Source: Gymnopus androsaceus JB14
Lineage: Eukaryota > Basidiomycota > Agaricomycetes > Agaricales > Omphalotaceae
NCBI GenBank assembly: GCA_009733575.1
Contig: ML769427.1
Span: 62,001 to 126,000, forward strand
Length of the DNA: 64,000 nucleotides
Direction of reading: 5' to 3'
Shown: in pieces, positions 22,481 to 34,133 of the stretch
Layout: every line of letters begins with the position of its first letter
Position numbering within the stretch: position 1 is the first letter of the stretch
Translations under genes and position numbers: made by a program
Notes under the pieces: model-generated
What the model was told of the DNA's origin: nothing
Seen by the model: only the letters and a program-made list of their open reading frames with translations
Databases searched by the model: none

Positions 22481-24990
22481 CGTTGAGGTGAAAGGGAAAG
22501 GAAGAAGGGTCTCGGACTTGGTCGTGTTTACATCGTGCTACTTTCTCAGGCCGGCCTGATCGGCCGCCGGCCTGCTTCCGTCACTCTGAATTTCAAATAT
22601 TCGGTCTGGGGAAATGAACGGAAGAAGATCGGATTGCTAGGAGAAGACACAAACAAGAATGTTGCTCAATCTTCGCTACATAGCTTCTAGGATACGCTGC
22701 AGTTCATGCAAGAAATACGGTAGTACGACCCCTCCGGACAAAGGTGGAAAAATCGGACGACGGAGACATCCTGAAACCGCCATAAACATCTGATGATGGT
22801 AGAAATTAGAATTCAACAAGCCTCTTGATGCTTCAATATGAACCAACAATCTGGCGGCAACGGTCTCACAATGTCTCCTTTGCAATTGACCTATGTTGGT
22901 ACTGGCCTTGTTCTAATAAAGGGTTTTACCCAGCGTATATTCGAAGCAGACACAGTGAAACCTTAAGCTGCTTACGACCTGGTGCGACAAATATTCAAGA
23001 AGAGAGCGTCTGAAAAATCAAACTATCGACCCTGTCCGAACCTGAGATTGACCTGCCAGGGATATCGAGTAAACGAGAATCGACAAATTCCGTGAAAATC
23101 TCCACGTTTAAAATATTTGCAAACATTCAACCTTGAACATTTCGAAGCTCTGTTTATACAGTCAATACGTCCATCCACCTTGAACTCAGGTTAACGAGTT
23201 CTCCTATAGCAGCAGCTACCCTCAGCCACCCCTCATTTCCGATAACAGGGCCGACCAAGACCGACAGGCGGACAGATAACTGAAGACAGGAATACAATCT
23301 CCCGCGAACCGACACATCATCATATCATCATCATTAGATGGTTGAACGGGAAGATGGTGAGAAGACTTTTACTGTATGGCACGGAGCTCGAGATTCTCAG
23401 CCCTCGAGTCTCAAAACTGGAGTGTAACAGGCAAGAGTCTGGGTCACGGCCTAGTAATATACGTCCAGGGAAGGAAACCCATTTGTGAGGCCGGGGCTGG
23501 GTACGGATAATTATTCGGAGTCGGCCCAACTACAGTCAGCTTGAATGATGAATCTTGAACGTTGAAAGCCGGTAGTACCATATATAGCGCTTGACCGCTC
23601 GCCGCTAACCCCAATCAACCAAGGAGGAACAGATTACTATCATTAGGCCCAGGCCATTAGGTAAAGCAAGTTTCGACACTGACAGTGAAGAAACATTCAA
23701 GCTCAAGCTCAAGAAATGTTCGTTCCTCCACTGTGGTGCATGATGATTGTATGTTGGTTCCTCTAAGCTGCGCAATGAGGCCCGCGGCTCCGTGATTCAG
23801 AGTTTCGCAGCGAAACCGGTGTCAGCCAGCAGCGAGATGAACTATCAGCGGATAACAGAAGTACTTACAGGCAGGAGCAAAGGCAGGACCGACGGCGAAA
23901 CTCAGCTGTGTTTTTGACTGGAGATGAGCTTGTTCCGACCCTTGGATGCAGTGAGACTCTGGAAAATCGGAGGAGGAGGCCAGTACTGATCAGAAAAAAT
24001 AGTATCACTATCATCATCGCTACTTTAGTCTTTCGGCTCCAGCTTCAGTTTCTTACTTCCGAATTCGGAAGTATTGAACCCATCTGGTTCAAAATCACTC
24101 CCGGATGCTGGTGCATAGAACGATCTGCTTCGTCTGCTTCACGCTTCAATGAACCTATAAAACACTTCAACGAATCGTCCCTCCGATAACCACCCGTAAA
24201 CGCTTGACGAGTTTGAATGAATGGCAATCATATATATACGAAGGAAGGAAGGAATTGACTCACGGAATGATTCGAAAGGGGCACGTACAAACAGACAAAC
24301 AGCGCGCATGCATGTATGTACATGTAGAATGAAACGTCGAACAAACAACATACAGGGAGCCGCAAAACTCCAAGCCACCCGAACAGAGTGAGAAGGATAA
24401 TGATTGCGAGCGGAGAGGACGGGAATCTGAGCGAACGTGCATCAGCTTCCTGCCAAGTTATGCAAGGGTCGGGAGAGGCCAGCTCTAGTACGACGGAGAT
24501 AGTGGAGCATCAAAGTTAGCTCGTTCATAAGGGAGAACGAAGGATGCGAAGAGTGAAGAAAGTAATAAAAAAAGATAAGAAAAGTAAGAAATTACCTTCA
24601 TTAGGGGCGTCTCCGAAAAACCAGGGATTCAACCTGCGTTACTTGTCAGTCTTTTTGAGTTCGGAAAGCAGCAGATAGCATAGCTCGATCTCAATGCAAT
24701 GCAGTTAGACATCTACACACCAACTTTCAGATTTCCTTTGTATTCGGAAGGCTATAGATGAGGATTCCAGCGACAGAGAGAGAGAAAGAGGTTGCTATAT
24801 ATATATAAAGATATGTGCATATAGCCCGCGCTGGATGGCCATGTTAAGTACCTATGAGGACTCGGAGGAAATAAAGTAAGAATGGGGAAGACAGGAGCAA
24901 TGGAAATAGTGGTTCAAACAGAACATGCTTGTACGCAACCCGGGCTAGGCGCTGCACGCTGAACTCGACAGGATCATAAAAAACCTATAG
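22481..24990. other. Intergenic region
   Basis: The left end must hold the promoter of the GATA gene, where an 'ggccggcctgatcggccgccggcc' type palindromic GC cluster lies near 22550. AT dinucleotide runs lie at 24229-24238 and near 24800, with a (ga)n run near 24776. No gene is recognised. Confidence 0.4.
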
Positions 24991-25345
24991 CTACTGCCTG
25001 ATGTATAGGCCTTTCACCAGGATTGTGAAGCTGGCAGCATCTTTGATTTTATTCTGCGTCGTTGAAAACCCCAAGTCCAATTCGCTATTCGTCAAGTTCA
25101 CGATAGAGCAATAGAGCGCGCCTCGAGCCCTTGTTAGAGCATTCACTCCAATCCACTTCACCTTGAATTCCTTCATACGTTCGTTTATACACGATGTCCA
25201 AAGCTTCCCGTATAGTTTTCCGGCCGATCTAAATACATCTTCAAATTACCAAGATTTTAAGCTTGAGTTAAACTTGCACAGTGGAATGCAATGCTTACTG
25301 ATTGGCTACTTGAGTCTTGAGTCTTGACCACAAATAACAAGTCAT
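24991..25345 (-). CDS. Small two-exon gene, unknown function
   Basis: The model starts MTCYLWSRLKTQVANQ and splices at AATCA|gtaagc...tatttag|ATCGG. It continues SAGKLYGKLWTSCINERMKE, FKVKWIGVNALTRARGALYC and SIVNLTNSELDLGF, and ends VKGLYIRQ-stop. It has about 97 residues. Good splice signals and protein-like composition support it, but no family is recognised. It lies 180 bases downstream of the end of the NLR gene on the same strand. Confidence 0.45.
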
Positions 25346-25524
25346 TAGGCGCGCGCGTTGTATTAGCGCTTATGCGTGGTAAGCAACGCTTTGTCGCAAT
25401 GAGAAAAGCAAGGAAGAAGGATCTCAAGAGAAGCGCGTCGGCGGTATGGCCGCTAACCGATACGGCTCAAAAATTATTAGTATAATGATATACGAAACTA
25501 TATATCAGACAGATATGCAGAAAT

Positions 25525-28500
25525 TTAGCTGGACAGGCTTGGTGTTTCAATCAAACACTTTGTCCACAACGTCCCATGAGCTTCACCCCACATTGGAGGC
25601 GTCCAATTAACGGTGGCCCTTAGATCCGATGGTACCCAAGCCAGCAGTTCCTTCTTTGGCCCTAGAATCCATCCAGATTCGTCTCCCTTGGCCCATAAGG
25701 AAGACTCCCTCCCAAAAGCTGACGCAACCCTCCATAACCGAACTGTTCCATTGTCTAGGCCAGCAGCAATCATGGAACCATCGGTTGAGAATGATACGCT
25801 GCTGACATTTGCTTCAAGCGGTCCAGACAACGGCGGGATCGGATTAGCTGCGCCAGTTTCGAGGTCAATGAAGTAAATCTTCTGAGGGTCGCGTCGCTTG
25901 TTGTATACACCAAAAACAAGATACTGCCCAGTCGGAGATATGTCGATACAACGAAGCAGAGCAATAGATGGCATGAAGCGCAGGTCAAAGATGTGTAAGA
26001 TGCGACCCTCTTGGGCATCCACAACATAAATATTCTGGGGGTGAACAGAAATGAGGTATTTTTCCTCTGGGAAGAACAGCAGGTGACGGGGACCGTCCGA
26101 GTTTTTGTCCTTGTATGTGAACACTTCATCTCCGGTAAGGACGTTCCAAAGCCAAAGCCTACCCTGATCTGTACCAGACGCAAGGAAAGTACCAAGAGGG
26201 GACAATGCCAACTGGTCTACCTGCTCTTTTAGGCCGAGAGGAACGTGTAAAGGCACTGAATCAAGGTCGCCCGATGTTGTGTCATAAATAGACACTAACG
26301 CCCCGTATTCTCCGCTGGCGAGTGCTATTCTTTGACCGTCCCGTCGCAACGCCCTAATTCGAGCGTCAGAAGGGTGGTTCAGCCTCTTCTCGGACAGCGC
26401 CTCCCCGGTCGTTGTATCGAGTCTTCGTACTCCATTCTTCGAAAAAACTGCCAGTGTGATGTTTACACCATCAGAAGAGAATGAAGCGAAAGCTTGATCC
26501 ATATCTGCACCCGACAAGATTGTTTTGGTGGTATAGGCTTCAGAATTTTCGCTCAAGGTGTTCCAAACACAGTAGAGACCGTCACTATAAATTGCGAGAA
26601 TACGACGGCAATCTGGAGAGAAGGCGACAGAGTCTACGGAGATCCTCATTTTATCGCCGCCGCAAGAAAAACAGTCCTGATTAATTTGCGAGTTCGATGT
26701 TCTACTCGAGTATGAGTAATAGCAAATACACTGACACGATCGATAAGGCCACTTACAGAAGAAAGTAGAAGGATGGTTGGAAGTGCTCTTGGAGCTCCTT
26801 AGGCCAGAATCGAATGGCGGAAACATAGATGTGAGGCACAGATAATATGATGGCAGGCTGGAATGTCTCCACAAAGAATAGCGCTTGCTTTGCAAGATCC
26901 TTGACTGTGGAGAATACTGATCAACGTTCTAATAAGTGCCAAAATAGGATCATCAATCATGCAATTAGGTGAGGTTTTCATTAGTACATACCGTCCATGA
27001 AATGATGCTTTGAAGTCCTTTGATTGCGACGTCCACGCAGTCGAGTATGCTCAAAACCTCCAACCAGAAAAAGAATCGGTTCTGAAGCAACATTTCAATC
27101 TCATTCGCAAGTGCGAGCTTGCATTCTACAGCTGCATGCAAGTGCTCTATCCAAAAGCGAGCGGCATAAGAAAGTTCAGGAGTTATGTACCTCCTGGTAC
27201 GATCAGCGAGACCACCAACATCGGCATTAGCGCAAAAGGAGGAAGAAAGACGACAGATATTGAAGCGTAGCTGGCTATTGAGTATCCGAACACACGTCGT
27301 TGCAAGGGAGAGATGATGAATTGAGATGTCGACACAGAACTCTCCACTGCGGCCTGAATCGCGGAGAAAGTCGTAGAAAGATGGATGGAAGGGAACGATG
27401 GGAGTGTAACAAGAGTTCGTATTCATGAGGAGGGCATCCATAGCGCAAATGACGGTACTTGCGTCGTTGGGTTTACCAGAGAGCTTTTCGAGCTCTGAGA
27501 AAGATAACGAAACGTATGAGACTAGGAGGGTGCCCATGACAGACTGGAATTCGCCGATGAATGAAGCGCCATGGCTGGTGGAGATCCTAGTTAGTTCTAC
27601 CAGATAGTCCTCTGGCGGAACAGGTACTCGGAATTGTTTCGATGGGTGAATAAGATCTTCATATCTCTCGAACGCGGATACATGTTGTTGATTTGTGTCA
27701 AGGTTTATTCGGCATATAGCATCACAAGCTTCCTTTATCCATCTGTACGATCTCTGCGATTTTGCAACTAGTTCCCAGTCAAACCTTGTAGGGAACTGTT
27801 CGAGTTGACTTTCGTCAAGACCAGCGCGGAGTCGGGCTCTCACAATTTGCGAGAGGTCGTAATGGGAGGACCAGTTATCGATGTCCTCCAACTTGTAAAT
27901 CCGCGCGGCCGAATTTTCTTCAAAAAGGCGCAGGATACGAGAGCCGGTTCTGACCGTAATGAAAATTCGGAAATTTGAAGGAAAGTCTTTCGATCGTTTA
28001 GATAGGACCGAGAGAACTTTGTGCAATGCTGTGGAATCTGTACAATCATCCAATGCATCGAGTACAATTGCAATGGGTCCTGATATCGTCAAAGTAGTGG
28101 ATGGAGCGACAATGAACTTTTCGCACTGATCGGCGGGGTCCAGAGTCCTCCTGAGGGCTTTATCAGACTCTATTACACTCCAAAGTGCGCGTCGATAATG
28201 AGGATCGAGGTCTGCCAAGTCACGGGAAATAGTAGGAAAGAGTAGAACGGGCAACTGAGTACGCGTGAGTGAATCATTGGGGAGGTCCGCAAAAATTGAG
28301 GAACCAAGTCGGCCCAGGTCACGGTAATGACTCGCAATCGAGTGAGCGATAGTCGACTTTCCAGCGCCCTCCGCACCTACGAGTATGAATACATGCTTTC
28401 CATCGGGTCTTGGATCATCAATCCAGTTGATGATATTGTTCAGAATTTCTTCGCACGTTCCAGGCATACAGCGCATACTGCTTTGAAAACGGGCACCACT

Positions 28501-29895
28501 GGCGTATGGAAGATCGCCAAGGTCAACCTTGACTTCTAAGTAGCGTAGCTGAACATCAGTGAGAGGAAAATTCGTGTAACGGAGGGTAATACCAGAGTCT
28601 TTCCACGGTATCTAAAATTCGCAAGACTGAGATTTCAGTCTGAATGGTGGCGTGGGCTAACAGAGCGGCTTTGAGGTCACAAAACCTTTGCCCGTACTGA
28701 ATGATGGCTGCATCTGTAGTCATTGAGTGCTTTACTGCGCGGGTCACTGAAAAAATAGAATATGAGTGTGCGGAAAAGCCCTAGTCGAGTCCCGACATAC
28801 TAAACGCATCGGCACAGTACGCGGATATGAAGTATCCACATTCCGTTGTCTGCTGGGCTAGGCAGGTCATGATGCTCCTGTGCGAATCTATTCGACGAAG
28901 TGGCTCGGCTTCCTTAACGAATGAATAAATATCATCCATGCTTTGAACCAGGGAGAGGATATTGATATCGCGTTGCATCTGGTCAAGAACAGCCTACAAG
29001 AATTACACTTCAGGCATGACTTGTACACAATAAAGAGGATAATGTTCACCTTGTATGCCATGGAAACCACACTGTAGGCAGCCTTGGCATATGGATGAAC
29101 CTAATGAGAACGATCATCTTCAATGACAAAGTCCAACACTGCCGAGGTAGAATAATCACCTCTGCAACAGTATCAGCTAGATTCGAAAATATCCGCAGCT
29201 TGTCGAGTAAAGGATTCCATGCCTCTACTATGGTATTACGGGAGATGTCGCTAGCGGCTTGGATACCGGTAAACATTACCCTACCATTCGCATTCCGAGT
29301 GCGGTTAAGGCGAGAAGCCTGAATCCGAACTCTTTGCAGCATGGCAGCCATAACAGCTGAGTCTTGATTAGCCTCCAGTTCGACCTTGAACTCAATACGA
29401 TAACCAGATGCAACTGAATTGGAAAGAGTAGTGTTGCAGAGCGGTTTAGTGATACCTAGCCAGATTGATTAGACTTCAAAGACACTGGGAGGAGTTATAC
29501 TTACTTCCATTCCAAGACTTCGTCAATAGAGTTTCAAGATTATCTTCATAGCTCCCAACGAAAGTATTGTGCTGAACGAGGCGTCGTTTAAAGACATTGA
29601 AGGTTAATTTCGAAGAACCAGATACGTTGCTAGACAAAAATGGTCAGGCGAGAGCGACTTTGAATCATAATATAGACGGTCTTGCTGACAAGATCAGTCG
29701 ATCCCATCCTGATGCCACAATATTATCTTGAGTCGTCTTCGAGGTTCCGTCGATGGTGACGTTGGAAGTAGAAATTGCGCGATCGGGCGCTGCGAGAGGG
29801 CTGATGAATACGAACAACTTTTAAGACATAGTAATGAGTAATAAATTTGCGTGGACCAGAAATGACAACTTACCGGTAACATGCACTGCTGCCAT
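25525..29895 (-). CDS. NWD2-type NLR: C2-like domain, helical region, NACHT NTPase, WD40 repeats
   Basis: This is a STAND signalling ATPase/GTPase, a family in fungi linked to non-self recognition and programmed cell death. The start is MAAVHVT. The N-terminus (about 1-130) reads like a degenerate C2 domain: TSNVTIDGTSKTTQDNIVAS, then SSKLTFNVFKRRL and TFVGSYEDNLETLL. A helical NWD2-type region follows (EAWNPLLDKLRIFSNLADT, HPYAKAAYSVVSMAYKAV, AQQTTECGYFI, QTEISVLRILD). The NACHT domain has ARFQSSMRCMPGTCEEIL, Walker A GAEGAGKST, Walker B IAIVLDALDDC and IFITVRTGSR. A linker, VPHIYVSAIRFWP, leads to about five WD-type repeats (SPLGTFLASGTDQGRLWLWN, STDGSMIAAGLDNGTVRLWR) and the usual closing GWILGPKKELLAWVPSDLR. 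The product is about 1,250 residues, with nine or more introns. All segments are open and joinable, so the gene looks intact. The WD repeats are few and diverged rather than near-identical. Confidence 0.88.
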
Positions 29896-31880
29896 TGACA
29901 AGACTGATTTTTCAGCGCTGGGATATCCTGGTTCGTAAAATTCTTTGCTTAAGAGATTGGATATAACCTGTCCTATCGTCTTTCTTTTATTCTCAGCTCC
30001 TCTTGTCCAATTTGCAGCGTGTATCAGGCATGGTGAAGTGTAATGCCCTTGCTGAATATGATCTCGGTAAATGCCCATGTCAAACATCGCAATGAAAACA
30101 AGTAGATCAAGGGATCAAACGATGACGAGACTGCTTTGGATAGGTACACCACTGCGGACATCATATTCAGCAGATTTCCTGAAGCAAGTTAGTTGAGTCA
30201 GCTGCGAAAAATAATGAGGGAAATGAACTGGACGCCAGCAGTTGCGGGCTATTTTGTTCGACACATTCATTAACTCGAGGAGTTAAAGGAGCGAGACAGG
30301 ACGCTTTAACACGTGTGATTATCACAACAACTTCCTAAAACTTTTCTTAGCTTTGATTCGATGAACAGTACATACCAAGTACCTTTCCCAGCCATGATAG
30401 TCGAACGTCTTATCTTGTGGCCATCTCTTGAGAAACAGTAAATAAACGAAAGCGGAGCAATGAAATCCTACATTGAAATCATATTCCAAAGAACCAAAAG
30501 AGCATTCGCATTGATACCATGAAACTACTCCAAGCTTCGAACACTGGTCGAAGCACTTGTGGCACGAGGAACGTATGCTACCTCAGAGGATCCGATTCAG
30601 TCAGTCGAGATAGCTTATCACAAGTAGTAATAAGGCATGAATATACCAACTCCGAGCTCAGCTTGCGCCTATTTTGGCAGTTCTACAAACGGAAGTTTCC
30701 GTGAATAGCACTATCGGGCCTCAGTACTACAAAGGATCATAGTGTCTGTGATTGTTTCAGTGAAGACTCCTACCCAAAGCAGAAACAATTGTACCTCGAT
30801 ATAAGTAGGCCAAATTGATTACGAACAAGGTTATCTAGCTCCGGGTCCCAGATCCACGCCGATACAGCATTTGCTCTATTATCGATATGAAGCACAGAAC
30901 TGGCATCATGGAGGCACCACCAGATGGTTCCTCGAGGCGAGATCATAGTCTACTTGGACAGTGTCACAGTCGTCGCCGTCAAGAAGCATGTTACAACCTA
31001 TATTCTGTTTAGCGAAGATCCATAAGACTCGGCGAGAAATAGTACCTTAAACTGGGTCATCATAACTACCACTGTAATTTAGCAGGTCTACCTGAAGTTT
31101 TCTTGTAGGTAAGAAGGTGGATAGCTTTAGCGATGACGGATCATACTTGATACTTGCTCTACTCTTGTGATGGTTTCAGCGAAACTGAAAGATACTAGAA
31201 GAAAGAGATGGTACCTCTATACGTAGATCCGTACCTCTTAGAGAAGTTCGCGATATTCATCACTGTGAGGTTTATGAGACGCAAGGCAAATCGGATCGCA
31301 CAGCGAACTGAGAATCAGATTATAGATATGAGATTCCGAGGCGCTATACAAGGGGAGAGTATGGTAGCGATCTGCCGGTGACTGTTCATTGCATAAAGAG
31401 TGAACGAGAAAAGCAAGAGATAACCCGATATCCACGCTAATACCACGACTCGACAACGATTCGACCGCATTTCAACACTGATACAGATAGCCAGAATTAG
31501 AGTAAGATCATAGATGGCAAGATATGAGATCATTTCACTCACTGTTTATCGGATCTAGTAGTCCGAATTTACAAGCTCATTTCGTCCTTGCCATCAGTCC
31601 ATATTTGGCAATTATAGGATTCCTCAGTCGGACGGTCCTTCACGGTCCTTCTATCATGACATCGACAAGTAAGAAGGCCGCCGGCGCTTTGTGGGTTCAA
31701 AGGGAGATTGAATTAGCTTAGAATTGGGAGTGTCGTTGAGAGAGAAGTTAGACGCCTAGAAGCGTGATTCTCCACGCCTTTGCTTCCCGCGTTCATCATC
31801 AAGGCGATTCTAAATCCTTACACGTCCTTGCTACAACATCGAAAGGAAATTTAAAATAAGTGAGGACTCAACAAATCTCG
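29896..31880. other. Intergenic region upstream of the NLR
   Basis: The NLR promoter lies at the left end. Otherwise only short unsupported frames are seen, for example 61 codons at 30519-30704 and 75 codons on the minus strand at 31315-31542. No gene is recognised. Confidence 0.4.
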
Positions 31881-32290
31881 GTCTTTACCCACCGAGCTAT
31901 ACGACGAAATTATCTCATATGCTGACATCGGCACACTTTACTCCCTTTCTCTCTCGTCTCCAATTCTTTTCATTCGCTGTCCACTGCCGCGACTGCAGCT
32001 ATTGTACAAAAATGTCAAGACTGTGTCAGTGCCGACGCTTGCTCTATCACCCGAGCACAGACTTCCTCTCACTGGCTCTCATCCTGCCACATTCGGTCCG
32101 AGATATGAGGCTGGTGGATGTAGGAGGCAAGGAAGCGAGGGCCTGGAAGGAGGAGGATCTCCGAGAATTAGATCCAAAGGCCGAAGAGCTCAAAGCACAG
32201 ATTTCAGCCGCAGTGAGCTGAGGAATCTCATCACATATGCAGCGCGACAGGTGCATAAGTACGATCATCGATGCTTGGTACTTACCTCCT
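31881..32290 (+). pseudogene. F-box protein remnant with frameshifts
   Basis: One frame gives a clear F-box start, RSLPTELYDEIISYADIGTL, then YSLSLVSNSFHSLS. The sense then moves to another frame, LPRLQLLYKNVKTVSVPTLA, and then to a third, FLSLALILPHSVRDMRLVDV. No GT-AG intron separates these switches, so at least two single-base indels are inferred. F-box proteins recruit substrates to SCF ubiquitin ligases and are highly expanded in agaricomycetes, where many copies decay. Confidence 0.45.
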
Positions 32291-34133
32291 CATAGATTGG
32301 TCTTCCGGATGTGTTCGATAATGCAGAGGTTATTGATGCTCCTGCTTTGAGCTCCTTGTTCTTGGCTGCCCCATTTTGAAGTGGGGATCTATGAATAATG
32401 CTTCCATACTTGTGAGTTTCCCAGTAGTATTCCCACCGTTTCTCTTACTTACGCCCAGATTATTGCAATAATAGTCTCAATATGCACTTCATCCTTGACT
32501 AGATCAGAGCTTGATCTTTCTCACTACAGTAAAGGTAATATTTTATGTAATTGGCCATACTATTCTACTAAAGTAGCTCGATAGACCACCTGGGAGTTGG
32601 AACCCATTGCAGATTTCTTTGGAAAACCTCCCAAATTCATGTCCCAAAATCCAGCAATTTGCTGGTAAGATGCCCATGCATGTTGAAGGCATTGCACATC
32701 TTTGGGACAATCCGACATTCACTTTCCTTGCCTAAGGTAGTTCTCCATCTTCTATAAAAATTACTGTGAAAACTTTCTCCATCCGAATCTCAGAATATTC
32801 AGATTTTACAGTTGCACTCCTCATCAACCTGTAAACAGTCTGCATCTTCTGCCAAACCTGTGACATTTTGAAGGCTTGTTTAAGGACTTTCTATCTCTTT
32901 TTGGACATATTGCCAAACACCATATGGAACACCTTATCCTGTACATATATCTTACAGTCACTAGGAGCTCACGAGCTCTTGCAATACTTGGCAAGTGTCA
33001 AGACAATCCAGTATCTCTCTCTGTCTTGCCACAATCTTTAGCAGTAGCACACCAGGAAATTGCCTGGAGTACTTTCCTTGCACTTATCACCTCATCTCCT
33101 GGTGTTACTACCTTCAAGTGTGAACTCAAGTATATGAGAGAAGAAGCTAATGTGAGTTCATGATCATAATCTTCATGTTGTACCTATGATGGCTTGCTAA
33201 ATTGTTTCTGGGCACTATCTATTGCACTGTCTTTGATAACATCTTGGCCTGGAGCATCTTTCACTATGGCTCAAAACACAAGAATCGAATGATGAGAAGA
33301 TTGAGCGTGACCTGCACAAACAGGCCATCCAGTCTGCCACGATGTCCCATCATACATCACTCAAGTCTATAAAGGTCAAAGTACATTATCTTAAACCTCG
33401 CAGTTCTATCTGTTTCTCACACTGGCACTGTTCTGTTTCACAAGAGAGGAAGGCGTAGTATTACATTCGGTTCCCAAATTGACCCATAGAACCAATCAGG
33501 GCCCAATTATCACATTACATTAGCTGTACGTAGCTCTAGAGGTATGCCCAAGTAGAAACTGGAAATGAGTGTATTTGCTCTGAAGTATTTCCTGATAGAT
33601 CATTCATTCAGTCACTTACCACTGATCGGCCGCACTGGTATGGATGGATATGGATTAAGAAGAAACACTGTCCCCTTCAATCATCTCCTATGCCAATTCC
33701 ATCTTTGTAAACTCTGGTTTAGTACTACTTAGTCCATAAGGGAAGATAGTTTAAACTTTTAAGGGGACAGTATGAGTAAGAGTGATCCATTACCATGGCA
33801 AGACGGTTCTTGTATATGAGTACTGACAGGTTACGCCGAGGTCTGAGCTTCCGGGTAAAAATCTTTATGGATTCGTTTTCAAGGGGAGAGCAGGATTCGA
33901 AGATGATTGTACGAGATGACTGAACGCTCAATGACCGACAACTACCCCTCCCTCATGTGTTGGACGATCTGAAGAATCAACGCATCGAAGAAACAGCTGC
34001 CCCTGTATGTTTTGGGGAGGAGCGTCGACGATCACTGAGGGAGGTGCGAGGAAAGGAATCGGATGTATTTAAAAATAGACCGACCGAGTAGTATCGAGTA
34101 AGGAACTAGCCCACAACAAACCCTCACTTCAAA
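32291..34133. other. Gene-poor, AT-richer region
   Basis: The composition from about 32.4 to 33.7 kb is more AT-rich and less protein-like than its flanks. A plus frame of 95 codons at 32876-33163 (MFKDFLSLFGHIAKHHMEHL) has no recognisable family. It may be an old, decayed mobile element, but no terminal repeats were found. Confidence 0.35.

Noticed and set aside
24781..24830. (ga)n and (at)n microsatellites as regulatory sites
   Set aside because: They are simple sequence with no gene nearby to regulate.
32876..33163. 95-codon plus frame as a transposase fragment
   Set aside because: No catalytic motif, terminal repeats or zinc finger can be seen, so a mobile-element call is not supported.
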